Shown: positions 22,089 through 29,620 of the stretch, piece by piece
Layout of the letters: the number at the start of each line of letters is the position of its first letter
Position numbering within the stretch: position 1 is the stretch's first letter
Source: Gammaproteobacteria bacterium
GTDB lineage: Bacteria > Pseudomonadota > Gammaproteobacteria > Pseudomonadales > Azotimanducaceae
DNA: 64,000 bases
Assembly (NCBI GenBank): GCA_026709365.1
Contig: JAPOTD010000008.1
Location: 57,974-121,973, forward strand
Reading direction: 5' to 3'
Translations under genes and position numbers: made by a program
The notes under the pieces: generated by a model
The model's database searches: none
What the model was told of the DNA's origin: nothing
The model's input: the letters and a program-made list of their open reading frames with translations, nothing else

Positions 22089-25000
22089 TCAGACACTTGG
22101 CTTTGTGATCGTCAGAATGGCCGCGATGCGGCGGGCGATTTCCGCGAACTGCTGGACCTCTTCTGGGCGGGCGGGCCGTTGGAGGACGGGCTGCTCGCGG
22201 TAGGAAAGCCACTTCTTGAGCACTTGGTAGCCGCCGAGCTTGTATTGCCAGACGGCTGCCGGGACGTTGCGCCAGAAGGCGTTGGCGTTGAGGTGGATAT
22301 CGAAGGTGGTCTCGCCGAGTTTGGGGTAGTGAATCGGACAGGGCGTGCGTTCCTCGGGCGTGAAGGTGCGTTTGACGGCTTTGCCTTGGCCGGGCATCAC
22401 GGCGTCGCCTTGGCCTTGGCGTCCCCAACCGGCGGTGATGGCGAAGTCCTCTCCGGCCATGTTGCGTCCGCTGACTGTGTCAGGGACGGCGATGGTCGCG
22501 ATTTCCGGGCGCAGAGGGGCTTGGGTGACGCCGGGCACGGGCGTTTCAGGGTCGAGCAGAGCGGCGAGCTCCCGCCCGTGCGCCGCTGATCGCCTCAGCG
22601 TTTCGGCCGCGCTTTCGTCACCGTCGTTCGGATAGCCCGGCAGGGGAATACGCGGCCACTCCATGCGTAGCGCCCCGGCATTGATCTCGCGGTAGGCGGG
22701 ATCGTGCAGAACGGCAAGAACGTGGTGGAAGAGATCTTCTGCACTCAAACCCAGATGGTCAAGATAACGTTGCGCTGTCGGCGTGAGGTTGGCGCGGCGC
22801 GTGACATCGGCACTGCTTAGGCCCTCGTTGTCCAACAGCCAAACCGGAATGCAGGTCGCGCCTCGATCCATCAAGTCGAGACAACCCATCGGCGAAATCA
22901 CTTGCGACGATGACCATTCTCTGCGTGGCTTTTGCTGCGCGATCAAACACTTGTTCCCCATGAACACGTGAGGTTTATACTCAGCCCGCGGACGGTCCAG
23001 CAGGCTACCCTCCCCATCCCAATAGAGCCATCGGCAATCAAGGGGTCGGTAGGCGAAGCGGATGAACCCGGATTCTTCCGGCCCACCGCGTTTCAGCAGG
23101 GCGTCACGCACGACGGGACCGGACTGCGCCGTCATCTTCATTGCCGCTGGATTGCGCCGCTCAATCTCCGCATGGCTGAGGGTGGGGTCGAAGTAGTCGC
23201 CCACACGCGCTCGGAGCCGGTCGAGATCGACATCGACCAAGAACGCGTCTCGGCTGGTCTTGACGCCGGGAAACGACACTGGAAACAACTCAGGCAGCGA
23301 AGGCCAATGGAACCAGTCGGCGTTCACCGCAGTTTGCACGAAGGGCAAGCCGAGCGGCAGGACCGGCGTGATCTCTTCGTAAAGCGTATCTGGAGCCTCC
23401 TCGGCTGTTGCGGTCAATTGCCCGGCTTTCGCCTGTCCCCACAGATGCCGAAAACCCACCGCATCGGCAGGCTTGTGATCCGCCTTGCGCACCAACGTCG
23501 CAATCGCCGTGCCCACTTGGATACCGACCGGATCGCCTTCCGTGGAGAAGATGCTGGGATCCGGCGAGCCGTCCGGTGCGACCTTGCCGGTCTTGTACTT
23601 GTCGCCGTTCAGGCAATCGATGCGCACCGCATCGAACGCCTCCAGATGCCGCTCCCGCATCCCGGTGAACGACAGGCCATCGAGCCAGGAGTAGTTGGAA
23701 ATGAAGCAGACCACGCCTTGGCCGGTCCTCTCCGCGATGCGCCGCTCTGCCATGCGGAAGAAGCGCACGTAGAGGTCGTTCAGCCCTTGGCCTTCGGGTC
23801 GCCGCACCCGAGTTGTGGCGCGGTAGGCTTCGGAGAGCGCCCGCTCCTCGTCCACGGCCATGCCGGCAAAGCCGTTGTAGGGCGGGTTGCCGAGGATCAC
23901 GAGGACGGGCGCGTCCCGTTTCACCTGTTCGGCGCGGTCGCGCTCCTCCTCCAGTTCCGGGAAGGGTAGCGGTTGGGTTGGGCGCGGTTCCCAACCGGTC
24001 AGCGCGTTGGTGAGGAAGATGCCGGCGCGTTCGCTGCCGTCCTCCGTCAGCGGCGCATCCAAGTCCCGCATGGTCAGGCCAACCTGCAAGTGCGCGACGA
24101 CGAAGGGCGCGGGCATGATCTCGAAGCCGAACACCCGCTCAGTCGCCGCCTGCTTCACCTTGGCGCCTGCCAACGCCCCCAGCCCCTGTCCGTGCAGGTT
24201 GGCGGCGATGCGGCGCAACACTTCGGCCATGTAGGCGCCGGTGCCGCAGCAGGGGTCGAGCACATAGACGTTCTCCGCCGCCAGCCCTTCGGGAATGCCC
24301 AGGTCGTCCTTCAGCGCCTTGTCAACGCGGGCGACCATGTAGCGGACCACTTCGGTGGGCGTGTACCAGACACCGAGCTGCTTGCGCAGCGCCGGGTCGA
24401 AGGACTCCAGGAACGGCTCGTAGAAGTAGGGGACGGCCTCACCCTCGTTGAAGCGCGAGAAAAAGGCGTTGCGGTCAACCCGGTCGAGCGCGGCGGCGGT
24501 CCAATCCAGCACTTCGACCAAGCCGAGCGGCTGCAGCCTGTCGGGCTGGGATAGCTGCTGAAAAAGCGCCACCAGCACCGGTGCCCGCAGATGCCAGACC
24601 GCCGTGCGCCAATCGAACCCCAGCGTTGCGGACTGACCTTGCCTTGCCCACAGCACCCACGCCGAGAAGATGCCGTAGAACAGGGTCTGCACCAGCGTCG
24701 AGTGGAAGAAACGCGCGCCCTTTTCGCCCTCGAAGCGGACGCCGAGCGCCTCTTCCAGCGCCGTGCGCAGCATCGCCAGCGCCGCCGCATCGCCAGTGGC
24801 CTCGACCCGCGCCAGTCCGTCGCGCGCATAGGAAGCGAGCAGCCATGCCAGATCCTTAGGCTCCGCCAGCGCCGCCCGGTGCGACAGCGCCCGGGCCAGG
24901 TATTCGCCAAGGCCGGCGCCGGGGCCGTTGGCGAAGGCGCTGGGTTTCTCCAGTTCTTGCCAGAAGTCGTCCGCTGTGTCGGCCAGCCGGAAGGTTTCCA

Positions 25001-25427
25001 GCTTGGCCGGCTGGCCGGTCCCGTCCTCGCCCACCAGGACGAAGTCACGCAGGTTGGTGACCAGCACCAGCCTGTAGAGGCCGTAGTAGCGGCTCACCTG
25101 ATCGCCCGCGGCAGTGAGCCAGGCATCATCATCCGCCGCTTTCACCTCTACCACGCCGCATTCCGGCAACTGACCTTCGCGGGGTCGGCCCCGCTGCACC
25201 TGCTTTGCCGCGTAGAGGCCGAAGTCCGGATGCCCCGCGCCTTGGTCGGCCAGTTCGCCGACGCAGAACACCTTGGGCTTGAGCGTTGCGCCGATGGCGT
25301 TCAAGAGGTTGGCCAGCGGCCCGTAGCTGGAACGCTCGCCGGTCGCGCCACCGGAAGCCCGCACCCGCCGAAGGCCGGCGAAGTAGTCTTCAACTGCTGC
25401 CGTCAGTTTGGTGTTTGTTGTTGTCAT
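22089..25427 (-). CDS. Single-chain restriction-modification enzyme (type IIG-like, N6-adenine methyltransferase)
   Basis: Protein of 1112 residues. The N-terminal domain has HPDFGLY (about 66-72) and GVVEVKAADDD (about 88-98), a plausible PD-ExK nuclease. A helical region follows, then the methyltransferase with motif I VLDPCCGTGAYMAE (about 390) and motif IV LGNPPYNGFAG (about 512). The long C-terminal part is probably target recognition. No helicase motifs occur, so it is not a LlaGI-type type ISP enzyme. No separate methylase or specificity gene is nearby. It lies in the island between greA and rlmE; phage defence is inferred. Confidence 0.85.
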   Translation of the reverse strand: MTTTNTKLTAAVEDYFAGLRRVRASGGATGERSSYGPLANLLNAIGATLKPKVFCVGELADQGAGHPDFGLYAAKQVQRGRPREGQLPECGVVEVKAADDDAWLTAAGDQVSRYYGLYRLVLVTNLRDFVLVGEDGTGQPAKLETFRLADTADDFWQELEKPSAFANGPGAGLGEYLARALSHRAALAEPKDLAWLLASYARDGLARVEATGDAAALAMLRTALEEALGVRFEGEKGARFFHSTLVQTLFYGIFSAWVLWARQGQSATLGFDWRTAVWHLRAPVLVALFQQLSQPDRLQPLGLVEVLDWTAAALDRVDRNAFFSRFNEGEAVPYFYEPFLESFDPALRKQLGVWYTPTEVVRYMVARVDKALKDDLGIPEGLAAENVYVLDPCCGTGAYMAEVLRRIAANLHGQGLGALAGAKVKQAATERVFGFEIMPAPFVVAHLQVGLTMRDLDAPLTEDGSERAGIFLTNALTGWEPRPTQPLPFPELEEERDRAEQVKRDAPVLVILGNPPYNGFAGMAVDEERALSEAYRATTRVRRPEGQGLNDLYVRFFRMAERRIAERTGQGVVCFISNYSWLDGLSFTGMRERHLEAFDAVRIDCLNGDKYKTGKVAPDGSPDPSIFSTEGDPVGIQVGTAIATLVRKADHKPADAVGFRHLWGQAKAGQLTATAEEAPDTLYEEITPVLPLGLPFVQTAVNADWFHWPSLPELFPVSFPGVKTSRDAFLVDVDLDRLRARVGDYFDPTLSHAEIERRNPAAMKMTAQSGPVVRDALLKRGGPEESGFIRFAYRPLDCRWLYWDGEGSLLDRPRAEYKPHVFMGNKCLIAQQKPRREWSSSQVISPMGCLDLMDRGATCIPVWLLDNEGLSSADVTRRANLTPTAQRYLDHLGLSAEDLFHHVLAVLHDPAYREINAGALRMEWPRIPLPGYPNDGDESAAETLRRSAAHGRELAALLDPETPVPGVTQAPLRPEIATIAVPDTVSGRNMAGEDFAITAGWGRQGQGDAVMPGQGKAVKRTFTPEERTPCPIHYPKLGETTFDIHLNANAFWRNVPAAVWQYKLGGYQVLKKWLSYREQPVLQRPARPEEVQQFAEIARRIAAILTITKPSV

Positions 25428-25706
25428 CGAAACCCGTTAGGGATGCGCGAGCGAGTTCGCGCCCTCCGGCTCGCCTTACTTGGGGCGGCACTATACCGAT
25501 TCTCAGGAATTGCGGTGGACATCTTCACCGTCACGGGCCACGTGGCCGACTTGCAGTGCCAAAGGGTCAATGGCTTACAACACTTGCAGCCTTTTCCTAC
25601 AGAAATTGCCTTTGTGGTGATGCCAGACTGCGCTGGCGGCAGGCCGACGGATAGCGGCCGGGGCCGAATATGCCGAGGCCCGCGCCCCATGGGCGCGAAC
25701 CCCGGG

Positions 25707-25808
25707 GCCTCAGTGGCGGAATTGGTAGACGCAGGGGACTGGCACTCCCCCGGAATGTTGCAGCACAATCTGCATGACTTGCGGGTTCGACTCCCGCATG
25801 AGGCACCA
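25707..25808 (+). tRNA. Leu-type class II tRNA with anticodon GGC (Ala); possibly non-functional
   Basis: The cloverleaf reads: acceptor GCCTCAG/ATGAGGC (6 pairs, terminal G-A mismatch), TG, Leu-type D arm GCG-GAATTGGTAGA-CGC, A26, anticodon stem GGGGA/TCCCC, loop CTGGCAC (anticodon GGC, 25741-25743), a 30-base variable region with stem TGCAG/CTGCA, T arm GCGGG-TTCGACT-CCCGC, discriminator A and encoded CCA. The D arm and long variable arm are leucine features, but GGC reads alanine GCC/GCU codons. The variable arm is about twice the normal length. It may be an unusual decoding tRNA, a regulatory tRNA-like RNA or a pseudogene. Confidence 0.7.
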
Positions 25809-25944
25809 ACTCCACCCTTGCGCGGCGAGGACAGGGCAGGCCAACCCCATCCTCCAAGCGCTCGTGGAAGGAACCATGCCAGCAATCGGGGAAGCGGTCA
25901 ATACCGATCGAACTGAGAGACCTCGTTTCAACCGCAGAACCACT

Positions 25945-26100
25945 CAAGTTGGTCCTCTTGGGCTTCTCGGTCTATATTGCCGCTGCCGCCGGGTGGGCTG
26001 GGTAATTGGCGAACGCCAGACCGCCGTCCCGGTAGATGGAGGGTCGCTGTCGGCGATCGTCGTACTGAACCGAGGGTTGCGTCTCGGACCGGCGGCGGCT
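25945..26100 (+). ncRNA. Candidate structured RNA element, copy 1
   Basis: Copy 2 at 27255-27410 aligns without gaps; over 25981-26100 I count about 93 of 120 identical bases. A closing helix (25983-25992 with 26089-26098) encloses three hairpins: TGGC-GAAC-GCCA (26007-26018), GTCGC-TGTCG-GCGAT (26043-26057) and CCGAG-N8-CTCGG (26070-26087). Conserved single-stranded blocks include CCCGGTAGATGG and CGTACTG. Loops differ between copies while stems are kept. It has no convincing coding potential and lies downstream of the odd tRNA. It could prove to be a known class such as HEARO/omega RNA. Confidence 0.55.
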
Positions 26101-26389
26101 ACTTCACCTTGCCTGTCAAGGGCTCATAGCGCCTGCATCCCAAGCCCTGCTGACACTGGACCCGCTTGGATGAGTGTCCGGTAGACAGAGGGACTGGTTG
26201 ATATCACTGTAACTGCGCGTGTAGGGCAACCACCGAATGCTCCATCAGTGATCGCTGAATTTTGGGCATAGGCCCCCCAATTGGTGCCTATTGGGTTAGA
26301 GTGGAATGGTTCACATGGTTAGTGCGGGCGGTGCAGTCTTGGCGCTGCGGCCTGCATCGGTAGGTGGCTTTCACAAGGAGGATTGAAGA
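26101..26389. other. Non-coding stretch, nothing recognised
   Basis: Between the structured element and the small-gene operon I find no gene or hairpin of note until AAGGAGG (26375-26381), the ribosome binding site of the 47-residue gene. The operon promoter must lie here, but no clear -35/-10 pair stands out. Confidence 0.4.
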
Positions 26390-26533
26390 GTGCAAGCGTT
26401 GCAATCAGCCCAAGTCGCTGGTGCCTTCATTCTGAGGGCCGTGTGGCCAGTAGCGGCCTTGAGGCAAATCAAGCTCATGGTCCTTGCGGAAACGGAAGCC
26501 ATTCAGCGGTTTGCCTGTCCGAAAGTGAGTTGA
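26390..26533 (+). CDS. Small protein of 47 residues, unknown
   Basis: GTG 26390 lies eight bases after a perfect AAGGAGG (26375-26381), the strongest ribosome binding site in this region. It starts VQALQSAQVAGAFILRAVWP and ends FACPKVS. A central hydrophobic stretch suggests a short amphipathic or membrane helix. It ends seven bases before the next gene, so the three genes from 26390 to 27213 look like one operon. No family is recognised; it could be an antitoxin-like or membrane microprotein (inference). Confidence 0.45.
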   Translation: MQALQSAQVAGAFILRAVWPVAALRQIKLMVLAETEAIQRFACPKVS

Positions 26534-26540
26534 AGCCGGA

Positions 26541-26849
26541 ATGCTCTACGCAATTTTCCCTTTGTCGGAAGCCGATCTGCATGCGGCTCTGGATTCATCG
26601 GAGCAATCACTTGATCTGCCGGATCGAGTGAAGACCGCGGTCGGCAAAGTCTACGACAAATATGCTCCCATGGCGTGGTTTGTCGACTACGACGGAACAA
26701 CGGACGACTTGGTCGATTTGATTTGGCCAGATGAACAGAAAGCTGAGGCCTGCGCTTTCGTTGACGGCATAGTTGTAAGTGCTGGCGGGCTGGCGGGATA
26801 CGCCTCCAATGACCTTTGGGAATGGCTGAGGATCAACCGTGGGAAGTGA
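26541..26849 (+). CDS. Hypothetical acidic protein, 102 residues
   Basis: Soluble, acidic protein starting MLYAIFPLSEADLHAALDSS, with a central YDKYAPMAWFVDYDGTTDDL and the ending NDLWEWLRINRGK. No signal peptide or membrane segment is visible. I do not recognise a family. It follows the 47-residue gene by seven bases and overlaps the next gene by 11, so all three are probably translated together. Confidence 0.6.
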   Translation: MLYAIFPLSEADLHAALDSSEQSLDLPDRVKTAVGKVYDKYAPMAWFVDYDGTTDDLVDLIWPDEQKAEACAFVDGIVVSAGGLAGYASNDLWEWLRINRGK

Positions 26850-27213
26850 GAAGAAGCGCTCTGAGCGCACACGCCACCTAGGGGAAGAGTCCCACGCGTC
26901 TCAACAATGGATCATGAAGGGTTTCGATGATCTCCGTGATCGATTGGACCGAATGGAAGATCGGCTCAGCCAAGATATCAGGGACGTAAGCAGCCGAGTC
27001 GATGACATTGACGAAAAACGCCTGCGGCCTCTCGAAAAAAGGTTCTGGATGGCGGTGGGGGTGGTCGCCGTTCTGTCGGCCCTGACGGCGTTCCTCGGCA
27101 CCTCTTTGGGGAACCGCTACGACTTCTACTTTGTTCCAAGGCCAAGCAGCCTCCCGGTCGAAGTCTCGGCTCCTTCTGGCCAGGTTTCCGAGGCAACGCC
27201 TAGTGACGGATGA
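26839..27213 (+). CDS. Coiled-coil membrane protein, 124 residues, unknown
   Basis: Basic N-terminus, then a heptad-rich coiled coil (GFDDLRDRLDRMEDRLSQDI through VDDIDEKRLRPLEKR), one membrane helix (FWMAVGVVAVLSALTAFLG) and a short Pro/Ser-rich extracytoplasmic tail. The layout resembles small XhlA-like or anchor proteins, but no homology can be claimed. GTG 26839 overlaps the preceding gene by 11 bases. It is the third gene of the compact operon lying between the two structured-element copies. Confidence 0.65.
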   Translation: MGSEKKRSERTRHLGEESHASQQWIMKGFDDLRDRLDRMEDRLSQDIRDVSSRVDDIDEKRLRPLEKRFWMAVGVVAVLSALTAFLGTSLGNRYDFYFVPRPSSLPVEVSAPSGQVSEATPSDG

Positions 27214-27254
27214 GGAGTCTTGAACTGAGGGAGCTGGCATCAGCCGCTGACTTC

Positions 27255-27410
27255 AAAGTTGATCTTTCCGGGCATCCAGGGCTACAGTGGCACTGCCGTT
27301 GGGTAGGCTGGGTAATTGGCAGCAGCCAGACCGCTCTCCCGGTAGATGGTTTGCCGCAGCAAGCGGCCAGCGTACTGCACCGAGGGTGGCGTCTCGGACC
27401 AGCGGCGGTC
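27255..27410 (+). ncRNA. Candidate structured RNA element, copy 2
   Basis: This is the same architecture as copy 1, at an ungapped offset of 1310 bases: closing helix 27293-27302 with 27399-27408, hairpins TGGC-AGCA-GCCA, GCCGC-AGCAA-GCGGC (27353-27367) and CCGAG-N8-CTCGG. Relative to copy 1, T-A becomes C-G in the second hairpin (27354/27366) and C-G becomes T-A in the closing helix (27300/27401): two compensatory changes. It lies about 130 bases upstream of the VapB-like gene. Confidence 0.55.
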
Positions 27411-27542
27411 AGTCTTCCCACCCTTCCGCCAACCCAATGCTGCGGCCGTCGGCAAGTCGGTGGTTCTGTCGGGGTGGACGTCTACAGAGGTTTGAGGTGT
27501 GCTGTGCTTGCAATATGCTTTCATCGCTGGCAATGTGCTTTC

Positions 27543-27779
27543 ATGGCCGTGCAGATCACAATTCGAGGGGTGGCCGAGGAGGTACGGGATCAACTTGCTG
27601 TGCGCGCCGCCCAGCGACGTCAATCCATGCAGGAATTCCTGCGCGGCGAACTTCAGCGCATCGCGTCCCGTCCGTCGGTTGGGGATTGGCTCCAAGGGGT
27701 GCGCCGACGCAAGGAAGCGGCAGGCACGCAAGTGCCGGTTTCGTTCGTCCTGGAGTCGCGTGACGCTGATCGCAAGTGA
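27543..27779 (+). CDS. VapB/FitA-type ribbon-helix-helix antitoxin
   Basis: Antitoxin of 78 residues: MAVQITIRGVAEEVRDQLA begins the ribbon-helix-helix, followed by RAAQRRQSMQEFLRGELQRI. The C-terminal tail (about residues 45-78) would bind and inhibit the PIN toxin. ATG 27543 is chosen; longer in-frame starts run back into the structured element. The stop overlaps the toxin start by four bases (GTGA). Such operons are usually repressed by the antitoxin-toxin complex. Confidence 0.85.
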   Translation: MAVQITIRGVAEEVRDQLAVRAAQRRQSMQEFLRGELQRIASRPSVGDWLQGVRRRKEAAGTQVPVSFVLESRDADRK

Positions 27780-28168
27780 CGCAGGTGGTCGATGCATCGG
27801 TGCTGGTTGCGGCTCTGGTGGACGACGGGGAAGATGGCCGTTGGTCCGAAATCTCGATTGGTCGGGATGCGCTTGTCGCACCCGAGCTTCTGCTGGTCGA
27901 GTCATCGAACATTCTGCGCAGGCTTGAGCGGGCGGGCATCATTTCCAACATCGAGGCCAATGCCGCGCACAGCGACCTGCTGCGGCTCGACGTTGAACTG
28001 TTCCCATTCGCTCCGTTCGCCGAGCGCGTGTGGGCGTTGCGCGGCAACCTGACCGGCTACGATGCTTGGTACGTTGCTGTGGCTGAACGGTTCGAGTGCC
28101 CGCTGCTAACGCTCGACAGAAAGCTTAGCCGCGCAACCGGCCCGATGTGCGAGTTCTTGATCCCTTAG
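27776..28168 (+). CDS. vapC: VapC-type PIN-domain ribonuclease toxin
   Basis: PIN-domain toxin of 130 residues. The metal-binding acidic residues are visible: VVDASVLVAALV (Asp near residue 6), APELLLVESSNILRRL (Glu), and LTGYDAWYVAVAERFECPLLTLD (two Asp). VapC toxins cleave RNA, often initiator tRNA or rRNA. GTG 27776 overlaps the antitoxin stop. All key residues are present, so the pair looks intact. Confidence 0.88.
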   Translation: MTQVVDASVLVAALVDDGEDGRWSEISIGRDALVAPELLLVESSNILRRLERAGIISNIEANAAHSDLLRLDVELFPFAPFAERVWALRGNLTGYDAWYVAVAERFECPLLTLDRKLSRATGPMCEFLIP

Positions 28169-28282
28169 CCCCGTAAGGAATTGCTGGCGAGTGGGCTGGC
28201 AGGTTCGCTCAATTGCCAACTTCGAATCTGTGGGTGATGGCTTCCTTGAGCGACTGAATCAGATCACCGGCGTTGCAAGTAG

Positions 28283-28618
28283 CTACAGCGCCTCGGTGAA
28301 CTTGGCCTCCATGCGGTGGTAGTGCTCAAGGCCGGGGTTGTCGGCCATGATGGCTTTCCACTCGTCGGTGCCGAACAGCTTGGGGAAGCGTTGGTTGCGG
28401 GTGGCGACGTCCGGCCAGCGGAGGATCCAGGTGACGGTGGCGGAGCCGAGTTCGTCCAAGGGCTTGCCGGTGACCTCGGCCGGCTCGTCCGTTGACACCC
28501 AAAAGCCCAGCAGGTCGAAGTGCTTGCGGATGTAGGGCAGGGCCCTGTCGGCCGCCCACGCCTTGTACTCGGTCATGCGGGTCGGTTCGTAGTGGTAGTT
28601 GCGGATTTCGTAGATCAT
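28283..28618 (-). CDS. NIPSNAP family protein
   Basis: Protein of 111 residues with the NIPSNAP ferredoxin-like fold: MIYEIRNYHYEPTRMTEYKAW, LGFWVSTDEP, and the ending HYHRMEAKFTEAL. Bacterial members are small, soluble and of unknown function, often beside CoA-metabolism genes. ATG 28618 is preceded by GGAGAGC. It is divergent from rlmE. The spacer contains AGTTGTTTTT twice in tandem. Confidence 0.85.
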   Translation of the reverse strand: MIYEIRNYHYEPTRMTEYKAWAADRALPYIRKHFDLLGFWVSTDEPAEVTGKPLDELGSATVTWILRWPDVATRNQRFPKLFGTDEWKAIMADNPGLEHYHRMEAKFTEAL

Positions 28619-28716
28619 GGGGCTCTCCTTGGCTTGAGTGGCTTTTCGGTGGGTGATCTTAGTTGTTTTTGCAGTTGTTTTTCCTAAAGCTGGCAGGGCT
28701 TTTGAAAGGAGGAGGC

Positions 28717-29373
28717 ATGCCCAAGCGAAGCAAATCCAGCCAGCGCTGGCTCAATCGCCAGAAGAAGGACCGCTTCGCTGGCGCGGCACGGCGCGAGGGT
28801 CGGGTGTCCCGCGCCCACTTCAAGCTGGCCCAGCTTGATGAGCGCTTTGGCTTGGTGGCGCCGGATTGCTGGATATTGGAATTGGGGGCGGCGCCCGGCG
28901 GTTGGACTGCCTATCTCGCCGAAAAGCTGGTGCAGGGACGGGTGGTAGCGGTTGATCCGCTGCCGGTGGCTGCGCCGAGCGCCCGGGTGGAAGTGGTCGT
29001 CGGACGGTTTGGCAGCGAAGCGGTGGCAAGCCAAGTCCATGCGATTCTCGGGGCCTCGGGACGCTCGCCGACGGTTGATCTGGTGTTGTCCGACATGGCA
29101 CCGAACCTCTCTGGGGTGCGGGCGGTCGATCAGGCGCGGGCCATGGACCTGGCGGAACTGGCGGGCGCGGCCGCGGCCCAATGGCTGACGCCCGGCGGCG
29201 GCTTGGTGGCCAAGCTGATGCAGGGTGACGGCGTGGATGCCTGGATCAAGGCCGCCAAAGCGGCGTTTGACCAGTTTGGGCTGGTTAAGCCTGCGGCATC
29301 GCGCCCCGAGTCGCGCGAGGTTTACGCTGTGGCCCAAGGTTATCGGGGGCACGGTTTAGCCAACATGTCCTGA
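28717..29373 (+). CDS. rlmE: 23S rRNA (uridine-2552-2'-O)-methyltransferase RlmE
   Basis: RlmE (FtsJ/RrmJ) methylates U2552 in the A loop of 23S rRNA. The 218 residues have the basic N-terminus (SSQRWLNRQKKDRF), SAM loop LELGAAPGGWTAYLAEKL, VDLVLSDMAPNLSG and GGGLVAKLMQGDG, giving the K-D-K-E catalytic set. ATG 28717 follows AAAGGAGGAGGC. In relatives it follows greA/yhbY and precedes ftsH; neither neighbour is here. Confidence 0.93.
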   Translation: MPKRSKSSQRWLNRQKKDRFAGAARREGRVSRAHFKLAQLDERFGLVAPDCWILELGAAPGGWTAYLAEKLVQGRVVAVDPLPVAAPSARVEVVVGRFGSEAVASQVHAILGASGRSPTVDLVLSDMAPNLSGVRAVDQARAMDLAELAGAAAAQWLTPGGGLVAKLMQGDGVDAWIKAAKAAFDQFGLVKPAASRPESREVYAVAQGYRGHGLANMS

Positions 29374-29460
29374 TCGTTCGCGCTCGTGCTGAACCACGAA
29401 ACTTGCGCGGGAGCTCCGTCTTTGGGCTTGGGCTGTTGATCGGCATCCGACCCACGCAAT

Positions 29461-29555
29461 GTGCGGGCTCAGAAACAGTTCGGAACCTACCCCAAGCGAT
29501 GAGCGCGGAGTTTCGCGTGAGCGAAACTCCATCCGCGCCCGCTTCGCGGGCGCGC
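29461..29555 (-). repeat. Family-1 palindromic repeat, full copy (inverted)
   Basis: It has the tail GTGCGGGCTCAGAAACAGTT then CGGAACCTACCC, the palindrome GGAGTTTCGC/GCGAAACTCC, and the outer hairpin GCGCCCGC-TTC-GCGGGCGC. It lies between rlmE and the phosphotransferase gene. Confidence 0.85.
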
Positions 29556-29620
29556 TGACGGCGTGGTGGGGCGTTCTGTGGCACACTTGCTCGCCACCGA
29601 ATTGACCGAAACGACGCTCC

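Noticed and set aside
25945..28168. Integron cassette array (repeats between small genes, toxin-antitoxin pair, one orientation)
   Set aside because: The 156-base repeats lack attC landmarks (RYYYAAC and GTTRRRY ends with paired core sites), only two copies exist, and no intI-like gene is present.
19298..28168. Prophage, suggested by the phage Gp37/Gp68 name
   Set aside because: No integrase, terminase, capsid, portal or lysis gene is present; the family name reflects its first description only.
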